The translations under genes and the position numbers were made by a program. Positions 21,650 to 32,377 of a stretch of DNA of 64,000 nucleotides are shown here, in pieces (positions within the stretch are counted from its first letter, which is position 1; each line of letters opens with the position of its first letter). This stretch comes from Argentina anserina. Lineage: Eukaryota > Streptophyta > Magnoliopsida > Rosales > Rosaceae. The notes below the pieces were generated by a model. The model worked only from the letters and a program-made list of their open reading frames with translations, ran no database searches and was not told where the DNA came from. Where the stretch lies: assembly GCF_933775445.1 (NCBI RefSeq), contig NC_065878.1, forward strand, positions 7,338,001 through 7,402,000, given 5' to 3'.

Positions 21650-24600
21650 ATATATATATATATATCTGTGTGTGTGTGTGTTTGATTAAGTTCATATGTA
21701 TATATAATAGGCAAAATTGTCAAAATACACCATGAATTTGGCTAAAATTGTCATTTACACCCTCAATTTGCAATTGGGTCAATTTTACCTCCTAAACTTG
21801 GTAAAAATTGCCGATTTGCACCCCTTCTATTAAGTTTAACATTTTTTTCCATCCAATTTTGAGTCACATTACATGCATGTGAGGGGTACTGTTGTAATTA
21901 TATATTATTTATATCAATAATAAAAATAAAAATAAATGGAAAAAATATGTGAAAATATCGGTTTAGGTTATTTATATATATATTTTTTTTCTACATACTC
22001 ATTTCATGTAAATAAAAAATTATATAAATAAATAATCTTAAATTTTTTTTAACAGAATCCTTTTACCCATCCCACTGTGTTAGTAAGATATAAATCATTA
22101 CTTGTAAATAATAATCTCATTCTCTACATACTGATTCCCTTTTTCAAAATTTTTTCTTGAATATATATTTGATTATAACTATATATTTTTTATTTCTTTA
22201 ACATATTTATTCCGTGTAAATAGAAAATAATATGTTTTAAAGAACAAAAACAAAAAAAATGCTTATAAAGATTGTTTTTCTTCATTTTATTCTAATTATT
22301 CAAAAGATTGTTGACCACAGTACCCCTCATATGCATGACATGTGATTTAAAATTGGATGGAAAATGTTAAACTTAACTGATGGGGTGTAAATCGGCAATT
22401 CCTACCAAGTTTAGGAGGCATATTGACTCAATTGTAAGTTGGGGGTGTAAATTGACAGTTATGGCCAAGTTTGGAGGGCAAATCGGCAATTTTTCCTATA
22501 TAATATGTAAGCGTGTGTAGAACACATATACTCTTCTCTGGCTTTTGCTCTTCTAAGGTGGTGATACAGTAGCAGGCATTCCTGTACTAATCTCACTCGG
22601 TACTGGAGAGTTTCCATTTTTCTTGCTTGACAATTGTTACATAAGGAGTTGGCCATCTCTGAATAAAGTCACTGGGATGATCAATTGTTACTTTATTGTT
22701 GTATGTTGTTGTTGTCATTGAAAGGAGGAATAGCAAATCAGTTTGTAAGTTGAGGAGTGGGGTTTTGTCTCTTGTTTACTTTTAGTTTTTGCATTATTAA
22801 TACAAAGCTTCTTCCACCCTATTCTTCAGCTTCAAGACACAGAGACTACTACAGGGGAGTCGGAAGTTAAGTTTCAAGTGTCGAGGGATACATTAGGTGC
22901 CATGCTACGATCAATGGCTTATATCCGCGAGCAGCTTTCAACCGCCGTAAGCATTTTCTACCAATTCTCAATTGTAGTAGCTGTAGACAAAGGTGTCTTT
23001 TGTTTTTAATAAATAAGAAAAAAAATGCATGCAGTGAAATGTGGACAAGGAGTCAACTTACAATAGGAAAAAAAAAGAACCATATGATGAAGCAGCCTTT
23101 AGTTGGCTGGAAAAGAAATGTCCTGCGTGGAAGCCTAAAACTAAGCCCAACCTTTTTTGGTCCAAAGGAAAGTCTCCATGGTAGTTTAAGGGCCTTGTTA
23201 GATTAATTTTCAGTTACAAGAATAATTATGAGTTTAGTGCTTTAAGAGTATTAATGTCTTACTATCAATAAGTTTGAGCAGTTATAGTCTTATGGTATTC
23301 TAGAAGTCTAAGAGTTGTCTTTGAAGCTTATAAGTATGGTTATCTATTGTACTTTCAAATCGGATTAGAATGAGTTGAAGGCTGTGCCTTGGTTTCTCTC
23401 CCCTGACCTCCCTCCCTCATTCTACTTTTCCCTTCTAAAGTCTCTCTTTCTTAAACTACTCTCCTTCCTGCATCACCATATCACAATCTATCTGCTGATT
23501 CTGCTCATGCCTATTATGAGAAAAGGCTACTCGGTAAATACATAGGTGGAAGACCTCTAGGGTTTATCGAAAGACCTGGTGACTTGATCAGGCATCCTGT
23601 TGACTGTAATGGGCCTTGCTGGGTTCATGATTGGATTTGGAGTTTAATATAGACTCATGCGTCAATAAATACTGCTATATTAGGATATTTTCTTAGGACA
23701 GAATAGGAAGGTTCTTTATTTATAAGACATTAGTTGCTCTAGGTTTATCTTAGCCTTCCTTTCCAAGCTTTGGACAAATTTGAAAGCCTTTGCTTTTCTC
23801 CAGGTTTCTGTGATACAACTAACCCTGGGTGTGACCGTGTACTAGTCATGGGTGTGATGCAACTATCCCTGGGTGTGATGCTACTAACCCTGGGTGTGAT
23901 GCAACCTAATCCTTGGTGTGAACGCTGAGGCCTCTCTAGGGCTTATGCGTCAAACCCTTACTGGGGCCACCATAGTCGGTCTATCTTATTCCCATACTGG
24001 TTTAATGCTGGTATCTCTTATCCTGTAATTTACTTGATTCCATATCCTTATTTTCATAAAATTCTGCTGCTTTCTAAATAACCAGACCCTTTACAGCCTT
24101 AAAACCTATAACTTGTTCATCAAGTTTCCCACTAATTCTGCATCATCCCTAGCTTCCTGCGCAGCTACAATTCTGGAAACTTGAAAAAATTATTTTTTTT
24201 AGGTAGTGAGTACCGTTTATTTATTTTATTTTAATTTTATAACATAGCAGTCGTTATAGATCTCTTGCAATGAAAATTCCATTTCCTCCACCTTAGCTTA
24301 GCATCAAAGCATATGTCTTGTTATATGTACTGTACTACATTAACTCAGTACTACTGTATAATGAAATGCTTATTTCAATCACATTCGTCTGAAGATTAGC
24401 GGAAATACATTGAATTCAATTTATTGAGTCACATAATTGGATGACTGAGGCAACAAATTCTTTTAATGGAGGTAGACTTCAGTTTGTATGCTGATGTTTA
24501 TTTAGTGCAAAACTCTTATCCATGGATCCATAGATGAACTTAAGGTGATGTGGAGGTATTTGATGCCTTGTATGGTTCTCACAAAGCATTATACATATTA

Positions 24601-25375
24601 TGCAAGGGCTGATGGTCCCCTTGTGGATCAATGTCTTATGGGTTTTTATGTAGTTGGTGGACATGTGGGTCATATACATCATGTGTATTGCGGATTTGGA
24701 TGGAGGAATATATGTTCTCTATTTGTCACGAGATTGAAATCTCCAATAACTACTGCAGCTATAACTTATCTTTCTCTTCAAACTGTATAAGTTTCAAATT
24801 TCTACCTTTCGACCTTTCCAGTTTCTAGTTTGTTCTATTAGTTTTCTTTTCTTTTTGTATTCCCTCTCTGCATGCGTGTAATTTATTTATTTATTTATTT
24901 ATTTTTGCGTTCTTATTTCTCCTTCTTCCCCTTCTTTTTCATGTATAGTTTCTCTAGCTTTCAGTGGGAGAGAATAATACATAATAAAACAATAAATATA
25001 ACAAGAAAACATTTTATAGATGGATCTGAAAGCATTTTATAATCATTGTAAATGTAGTCTATTTTGTCTGCTCTGATTCACTTTACATCCTTGGTACTTT
25101 TGTTTTTTTTATTGGCCATGAGCTACTATGGAATCATGCATTCTGGTTATTTGTGTACACCAATCTCGTTGTCAATGTGCATATCATATCTTGGACCGGT
25201 AGTTTGAGAAATCAGAAGTCCTTACCAATTATCTAAGCAGGAAATTTATGACTATATGTTAATTGAATTTATGTCGAATGCTTACTCAATTTTTTACCAT
25301 CTTATCCACTGAAAAAGTTTAAATTTGCAGGCGGATGTCCACTTTGAGCCCCAACCTAAAAAACAACGGAAGTAA
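18417..25375 (+). CDS. FRS3: FAR1-RELATED SEQUENCE 3-like transcription factor, five coding exons
   Basis: Exons 18417-20654, 20804-20893, 21179-21328, 22830-22946 and 25331-25375, all joined in phase 0 at GT-AG introns, give 879 residues ending KKQRK. The family descends from MULE transposases and acts in the nucleus as DNA-binding regulators linked to light signalling. Visible domains: FAR1 zinc-binding domain about 50-135 ([30 protein letters not shown]); MULE-type core about 265-365 ([33 protein letters not shown]); SWIM zinc finger about 562-578 ([15 protein letters not shown]). The C-terminus has two tandem copies of a module (VKFQLSR...[13 protein letters not shown] and VKFQVSR...[13 protein letters not shown]), encoded by exons 3 and 4. 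The whole agrees exon by exon with what I recall of Arabidopsis FRS3. Reading on past the first donor would give a false stop at 20675. No defect seen. Confidence 0.92.
21601..21680. repeat. Compound microsatellite (CT)n-(TA)n-(TG)n in FRS3 intron 3
   Basis: A run of CT from about 21601 to 21641 is followed by TA repeats and then TG repeats, immediately upstream of the MITE. Confidence 0.95.
21710..22496. mobile_element. Mutator-type MITE in FRS3 intron 3
   Basis: A 787-bp element is flanked by a perfect 9-bp direct repeat, tatataata (21701-21709 and 22497-22505), the target-duplication size of Mutator-like elements. Its ends are long inverted repeats of nearly 200 bp: the left arm (ggcaaaattgtc...accctcaatttgcaattgggtc...catgcatgtgaggggtac) is mirrored on the right (gtacccctcatatgcatg...gactcaattgtaagttgggg...ggcaatttttcc). 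The AT-rich centre encodes nothing. Because it sits in an intron away from splice sites, gene disruption is not expected. Confidence 0.9.
23500..23870 (+). repeat. Dispersed repeat, copy B, in FRS3 intron 4
   Basis: This is the plus-strand partner of 8640-9010, with the same order of shared blocks. Downstream at 23820-23930 a short unit, 'aaccctgggtgtgatgcaac' and variants, is repeated about four times. The rest of intron 4 (23870-25330) shows no recognised element apart from AT-rich and TTTA-rich tracts near 24880. Confidence 0.7.
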
Positions 25376-25729
25376 AGATGTCAAGTCTTTGTACTTCCCA
25401 TATTGTACCACATGGTGTACCTCCACGCCTAAAAGTGACGGCTTAGCAAATGCAGGATGCTCATAGTTCCACATTTAAATGCATAGTCCTCTGTTCCCTT
25501 ATGTGTAAGCTTGTTGAGTTAAATTGTTGACAATTTGTACATGTGTTGAATCCAATTTGAGAATCTAAAGCATCGTAGAGACTTCATAGGTGCAATGTGG
25601 TCAAGAATCTAGGTGATCGCAGAGTTTACTTTATTCATGATTTACGAAAATTGGCAGGTTTGCTTGTGAAAGTTGAAGTTGGTACGAGTATGAGAAGCTC
25701 TCTTTCATGCAAGTTACTGGAAGACCATT
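25376..25729. other. FRS3 3' flank
   Basis: Likely 3' UTR and downstream DNA of FRS3. No other gene is seen. Confidence 0.5.
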
Positions 25730-25880
25730 CCTGCTAACAATCTGCCTTCAAAAGTCACGAACAACAAAGCCAATGCCACCCTTCCTAGAATTCGGATCAA
25801 AAAATTTCTGAATCCTCCAGCCTTGAAGATTTCTGCCAGCCTTCAAATTGTAACCCGAAACTCATCCCGAATCGACTTAG
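25730..25880 (-). pseudogene. LINE RNase H-like fragment
   Basis: The minus strand reads KFFDPNSRKGGIGFVVRDF, then GRLLAGMVFQ after a one-base frame change. This resembles the start of the RNase H-like domain in plant L1 elements, such as the LINE at 13.9-15.3 kb. Only the short core is present and the frame is broken. A minus-strand frame at 26062-26280 may be another piece but was not recognised. Confidence 0.5.
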
Positions 25881-26914
25881 TCTTAATAGCATGCCTGACC
25901 TTTCTTTTCCCCCTTAAGTCTCATCTTTCCTTCTCTCAGACACCCCACGGTATTAAAAAAAAAAAAAAAACTTCTCAAGGCTCCTAAACAGGTAAATTCT
26001 CGAAGCAGTTACTGGATCAACTCACAACGTTAAAAGTAACAGCAGCCTGTGAATACCGTACCTAGTTGAACCGTGCATTAAGCTGGTAAATGGACAGTCC
26101 CTGCTTACATTCATAGTTTTTTTGCATTTCATTCTCACAAATTACACACTTATCCAGACAAATCTCCCAAATTAAATCCCCCCAGTTGAGCAGCCGTCGG
26201 TAAACCCATATTGTTTTTACTGAGAACTTCCCATAACCTTCTAAATGTCCAAGCCAATCTGCTAGGCAAAGTGTGTGCACTAGATTCGTTATAAAATGAA
26301 CGTTACTGAATGGCTAAAGAGTTCTCCTCTATTTCCTCGCTTTAGGTGACCACGCAATACTAAATATAGTCTTTCACCATCAGGAAAAAATTTGCATTCT
26401 TTGGAGCATATCATAATCTTGCTTCATACAACTAAGATACGATAATTTTGGCTACTAAATTTTCAGTCGATCAGAGTTATGCATGTTTGAAGAGAGACAA
26501 GTTCGGAGTTATGTGTTAGTTAAGATTGCGTCGTATATCACATATATCATCCCTACAAGATTTTCTGATTAAGATAATGTTAGTTATTGGACTACTATTT
26601 AACTAGATATCGTTATTTACATCTTTGACACTTAATAGAATCCGCATTTTACTCGAAGCCCCCTAGATCCACGGGATGGAAGCCAAGAGAGCTGCCAACC
26701 CAAACTCATCTCCGAACAATTTCCGGCAAAGAAAAAAGATAATACAAACCGGAAAATAGGTTTTGCCTCTACACCTGGTACCGTAGGATGTACAGCTGGA
26801 AACGACATGAAATCCCAATAAAAAAACTAACAAAGGAAACAACGTGTTGATTTGGAAGTCCCATAGAGTTCCAAGTTGAATATAAAACACCTTCTATCCT
26901 TCCCTGACCAAAAC

Positions 26915-26920
<6 letters not shown>
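25881..26920. other. Intergenic, upstream of the MYB gene
   Basis: No gene recognised. An A-run lies at about 25955-25970. The proximal promoter of the MYB gene probably lies within 26300-26900, but no firm TATA box was identified. Confidence 0.5.

Positions 26921-26998
<78 letters not shown>
26921..26998. repeat. (CT)n-(TA)n microsatellite in MYB leader
   Basis: About 30 CT units (26921-26981) are followed by about eight TA units, ending some 75 bp before the MYB ATG. CT-rich leaders are common near plant transcription starts, so the tract probably lies in the 5' UTR or core promoter and will be length-polymorphic. Confidence 0.95.
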
Positions 26999-27074
26999 AA
27001 CACAGGCTTTCCAACTCTGCCACGAAACCAAACCTTGTACAAGACTCCAAATCAGTTTTAAAACCAATCTAAAT

Positions 27075-28491
27075 ATGTTCCAGGAGGCGCCGCCGTGTTG
27101 GGTCACTCGGTCGTCGTCTTCGTTGTCGGAGGCGGCGCGGTGGACGCGGGCGGAGGACAAGCTGTTCGAGCAGGCGCTGGTGAGCTTCTCCGAGGGCCTG
27201 CCGGATCGGTGGGAGCGGATCGCCGAGATGGTCCCCGGGAAGAGTGTTGAGGAGGTTTTGGAGCACTACGAGACGCTGCTGCATGATGTTGTGGAGATTG
27301 ACTCGGGACGAGTCGAGCTGCCGAGTTATGCTGATGACTCGGCGGCGGCGCAAGCGGGAGGGTGGGACACGGCGAGTCAGATCTCTTTTGATGGGTGTAA
27401 GGGTGGAAACAACGGTGGTGAGGCGGCGGAGAGGAAGAAGGGGAAACCTTGGACTGAAATTGAACACAAGTAAATTATCTTTCTTTGAAACTATTCATAA
27501 TTTTATGTTCTCCAATTCTTTTGTTTCTTGATTTTGAATTTTGATTATTGAATGAGAAATGAATTCTGGGTCTTAGTCCTTAAGACGTAAAGCTAAAGAG
27601 ATACATGCTTATTACTAAATCAAGCTCGGCCTTTTGCTTTGAAGTTGGGATTGATTTAAGGAATGTTCTGGTGCTTTCGACTTTGTTTGATTAATTTTTC
27701 TTCCACTGTGCCAGCTGGTGCTTAATCTTGTTGCTAATCAAATTTGGTTCAGTTGGCAGGGGTATTGTTTTGTATTGTTAAAAACTTAGACACAGGGTGT
27801 AATTTTGTAATTGAAGTAGCAGCGAAGTAAAATCGATGATTGTGCTTAATACGATGCCATTTTGACAACTAATTGTGGTCACGTAATGAAAGGCATAGCC
27901 AAATGAAACTTTATTTAGTAGGATAGAGAATGTTTTTGAGTTGTCATTCTCAGTGTCAATTCTAAATATAGTAAATGATTGTAAACTTGTGGAATTATTG
28001 TTTCATTATACTAACTGGATATTTGAATGCGTTAATGGATATCATGTCGGCAGTTTCTTTTAATGATATATATAAATCATGTTCCTTTTTTTTTCTGATG
28101 CAATTACATGCTTATATTCTTGGAACTTTCAACTATTTAGGGAAATTTGTTATTTTTTAGTGTGAGTGCTTACTTTTTAAGTTTTTTTTCTTGCAACAGA
28201 TTGTTTCTGGTAGGACTAAAGCAATTTGGGAAGGGTGATTGGAGAAGCATTTCAAGAAATGTAGTTGTGACAAGAACACCCACACAAGTGGCAAGTCATG
28301 CTCAGAAATATTTCCTTCGCCAAAACTCGGGAAAAAAGGAAAGGAAAAGATCAAGCATTCATGACATAACCTCGGTAGATACCAACTCGGTGCCTGCGTC
28401 TACTGAATGCAAGTGGATTCCTCAACCTCCAGCTCCACCTGATGATCATAGTGGTTCATTTGGGTATCCAGATTTCGATTTTCCAAAATAA
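27075..28491 (+). CDS. DIVARICATA-type two-SANT MYB transcription factor
   Basis: Two exons, 27075-27469 and 28200-28491, join across a GT-AG intron inside a lysine codon (CAC AA|A TTG) to give 228 residues. The N-terminal SANT repeat (about 22-75: [38 protein letters not shown]) resembles the RADIALIS/DIV first repeat. The second MYB repeat (about 124-175) has [38 protein letters not shown] and the signature [12 protein letters not shown] of the 1R/SHAQKYF group, which binds I-box or GATAA-like DNA. A basic stretch ([12 protein letters not shown]) follows and may serve nuclear import. Without splicing, exon 1 would stop just after EHK at 27473. Start chosen as the only upstream ATG in frame. 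Target genes and exact orthology are not evident. Confidence 0.92.
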
Positions 28492-29950
28492 ATATGGCAT
28501 AATACGTGCTCTGTATATAGAAAGTTGCTTGTGTGTTAAACAGTCAGATCTGTAAATTGGTACTTTTCTTCTCTGTTTAGAGTTCTCTTCCAGAACATAG
28601 GCCATTAGGAGCATTGTGAATTAGATTCAAGGGTGTAAGTTTTGTCTTTGAAGTCTTTAAATGGAGATTAGGATCATATATTAAATTGATTCAACAAGCT
28701 TAGAAACCTCTCTCCTGCTCATCTTTGTTTCAACTTTCAACTCCTTGTTGACATAACTTATGCAGGTAAGCCGGTTGATGTCTTTTTTTTTTGGTATGTT
28801 TGAGATTCCTCTACAAAGATATATGATTGTGGTTTAGTGTTGTCAAGGCATGTGGTTCATGTTCAAGAATTCCTTGGTCTACTTATTTCTGGTTAAAGCT
28901 TTGTAATATGATTTTTAGTTCAGAATGACTTTCAGATCTCTTTATAATTGACAGAGGATTGTAGTCCTTGCTGACAACGAAAACATACGATAGCCAATTA
29001 GTTAGTCTTCAATTCTGCTCAAATTACGCTTGAAGATAAATATCCTGTGTCCCTACAAACCTAGACTGTGACGCTTGAGAGCTAGAACTAGTCTCAATTT
29101 AGCACAAAGGCCTTCCAAGGCTTGGGCTGCAATTAAACGTGCCGGCAAGTCCTTCTAAAAGCTCACGATACACATTTAAGTGAATCAGAACTTTTATGCT
29201 TGATTGACATAAACGAACTAGGCTGTACCAATGTGTACCTTACAAATCTTTCTAAATCAGTTGCTTCTCTTTCTTTCTCCTTACTCGAGCATTTGGGGAG
29301 TTGCTCATTTGGAACAGTGGCCTGTTAATGCATTGCAGTGAAAAAAGAAAAGAAAAAAAAAGAACAGTTATTCTGATCAAATGATATTCACTGCCTCAGT
29401 AAAATGGCCTGACCAACTTACAAGGCATGGAAATAAAGAGTAAACAAACTGTAAAACCAAAGATAATAACTGAGAAAACCACTTATTTAGAAGACCATCT
29501 TAAAAATACCATTTTAGGATGGTCGGCAATCATTCCAAGTAAACTATAAAGCAACATGAACGGCAGAAAGACCACTAATTTTCACTTATGAAAAATTGAA
29601 AAGCTCAAATATAAAACTAAAATTCTAAACTGAAAACACAAATGTCAAAACAATGAACTTCGATAATTTAAGAAGTTTCAGCCTCTTAATCTTTTAAGCT
29701 AGCAAGGGACCTGCATACAGGTGACAACCCCAAAAACTAAGCAAATGGCCAGATGGATGGCCTTTAGAGGTTATTACTATTATACAAAGCTTCAAATTTT
29801 CAACCAGGCATCATCTACAACTTCTAACTCATCATCATCACCACCATCATCTTTTTCTTCTATGCTGATTTTTATCTTGTTGGCATCTTCAACTTCTAAC
29901 TCATCATCATCACCATCATCATCATCATATTCTTCTTCTTCTATGCAAAA
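28492..29950. other. Intergenic between MYB and coiled-coil genes
   Basis: This contains the 3' UTR of the MYB gene and the 3' flank of the minus-strand coiled-coil gene. Plus-strand TCATCA-type repeats at 29810-29945 encode acidic runs on the minus strand (DDDELEVEDANK repeated), just after the stop codon of the coiled-coil gene, perhaps formerly coding. No other gene seen. Confidence 0.5.
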
Positions 29951-31189
29951 TTATATCTTCTTGGCATCTTCAAGTTGTCGTTTCAATACAGCATTGATAG
30001 ATTGAAGTGTTTTCTTCTCGCTCCACCAATTCTGTTCGATCATACAAAGCAAAAGAAAGGTGAGTTAATTAATCACTTCATGCTAATATTCAGACACATA
30101 CATACATTATGATTCATTACAGATATTGGAGATTAAGCAAACCTGTCGTTCTTTTGTTAATTCTGCTAGCAAGATATCAACTTTGTTTTGCTCGAAAGCA
30201 ACCTTCTTATCCTGAAAAAGCATATGAAAATTCAGTCAGCTTTTGGTATTCTATTTTACCTGTCATATTTACCACCATAATCTCTAAAGCATATATAGAC
30301 ACTACGACAATAGCGCATGGGGATGATCGGGAATGAACCACAAACTATACCTTTAATATAAATGTGTAAGACGTGCGTAAAAGCAAAATTCAGTTCTAGT
30401 TCATTGTCCAATCTAAACTTAAACTAAACTAAAAGAAAATGATTTTAATTAAGATTCAGAGGAAAGAGGAATACCGTGTGTTCCACCAGTTGTTGAAGCT
30501 TCAGATCACGATGCTCAAATAGTTTTCCAAATTCTATGTTTTTAGCTATGCTCAAATGTTCTCTCCTAAGAGCTTACATTTCATAGAGCATAGTGCATGT
30601 TATAGCCAACTCATAAAGTACATTACAATTTTAGTCGATATTAGTTAAGAAAAACAATACCTTTATGATATGATTATTCCTCGCATCAATTAATTGGAGA
30701 AGCGATTTCTTTTGATCTACATTCTGCTCAAACTCCCTCTCAAGCTCCACTTTTTTAGCTTTTATCTCTACAACAAGTTCCTTAAGCTCTTGTCCTTCAG
30801 CTTTAGTCTTTTCAAGCTTTTCCTTAAGTTTCTTCTTTTCAACATTACTCACCTCAAGCGTTCTCTGAAGACCTTTATTTACATCTTCACTACACTCAAG
30901 TTCTTGCCTGATGTCTTGTTTTTCAGCTATATTATGTGCAAGCTCATACTTAAAATATTCTTCCTTTTCAGCTTCACTTATTTTCTACATGTATAACACA
31001 TTGTATCGGATTAGGATAGTTGTAATAAAAGTGTGACATCCAAAACGATGAATGAAGAAATCATTAAAGTTGAAAGAGGCGTACCATTTGTTTTAGTTTC
31101 AACTTCAGTTGGTCAAGTTCCTTTCTAAGTTTTGTCTTTTCAGCATCACACTGCTTAACCTCATTCGTAGATCTTCTCTTACATCTTCA

Positions 31190-31966
31190 CCTTGGACAAT
31201 CTTTTTCGCGAGATCTGCATTTAGAGCCTCACTTTGCTCAAGCTCTTTCTTAAGATCAGCCCATTTGGCAAGGCTTTGCTGAAGTTTTTTCCTTGAGATC
31301 TTCCATTTTCCTTTCAACATCTTCCTTTTCTGCTTCAGACGCATCGAGCCTTTCCTCAAGATCTTCCTTTTCCGCTTCACATACCTCGAGCCTCTCCTCA
31401 AAATCTTCTGTTTCAGCTTCAATATCTTCTTTTTCAATTTCACACTCGTCAAGCTTTTCCTCAATAAGTTTCTTTTCAGCTTCAATGTGCTCAATCTTTT
31501 TCTTCAGAGTTTTCATTTTGAGCATCACTCTTTTCAATTTCTTTCTTTAGATTGTCCTTTTCAACTTCAGTTTGCTCGAGCTGTTTCTTAAGGTCCTTGT
31601 TCACAGCTTCACTCTCGTCAAAAGCTTCCTGTGGCTGATTTCCATAAGCTTCACTCTTATCAAGTTGATCTTGAAGAACTTCATATCGAGCTTCATTTTG
31701 TGCAAGTTCTTCCTCTAGATATATATTTTTAGCTTCAAACTCTTCCTTCTCAGTTTAAAGTTCTTCCTTTTCAGCTTCAAGATATTTCTTCTCGACTCTG
31801 GTCTGCTCAAGCTCATCCTTAAGAGCTTCCTTCTGAGCCTCAATCTTTTTGAGCTGTTTCATTAGCTCAACTGTCTCAAATTCCTTCCTAGTGAATTTTT
31901 CCTCAAGATTTCTCTTCTGCTGTTGACGATTATTCATAAAATCTATTTTCTTCAGAAATTTTCTCT
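31190..31966 (-). repeat. 777-bp direct repeat, copy 1 (coiled-coil coding segment)
   Basis: Identical to 34990-35766 at a constant offset of 3800 bases wherever I compared it, including the shared frame breaks and the TAA. On its right it abuts the truncated left end of the solo LTR; on its left it continues into the rest of the exon. Confidence 0.93.
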
Positions 31967-32338
31967 AATTGTTCAAACAATATTTGAGATGAAATAATTC
32001 TATAAGTTTTGAAATTCATTTAAATTGAATTTGATTTGTTTGCGTTGTTTTGAAACGAAAAACGGAAACGTTTTCGGAACGTTTATTAAGAAAAACGTTA
32101 CGTTTCCGAACGGAATTATCGACTTTTATTCCGTCGCTCGGTTGTGAAAACTTTCTTCACGGAAGTTGTAGAGCTCGTCGATACGAGTTCGTGAGTATGT
32201 GACGCGTTCGAATCGGACGTCGTATGTAAAATTTATTAACGATATAAGTTGTTTCCGATTTTAGAGTTTGGTATAAATAGAACTATGTTGTCTTAGGGTT
32301 TCCATTTGTGGAAACCCCTTCCCTCACTCACCCGCCGC

Positions 32339-32377
<39 letters not shown>

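Noticed and set aside
26876..27160. Frames with long Ser-Leu or Glu-Arg runs
   Set aside because: They are translations of the CT microsatellite in the MYB leader.
27069..27467. 132-codon minus-strand frame
   Set aside because: Complement of the GC-rich MYB exon 1; arginine/proline-rich with no domain, a typical shadow frame.
31293..31550. Serine-rich plus-strand frame, repeated at 35093-35350
   Set aside because: Antisense of the Glu/Lys-rich coiled-coil segment; identical in both because of the 777-bp repeat.
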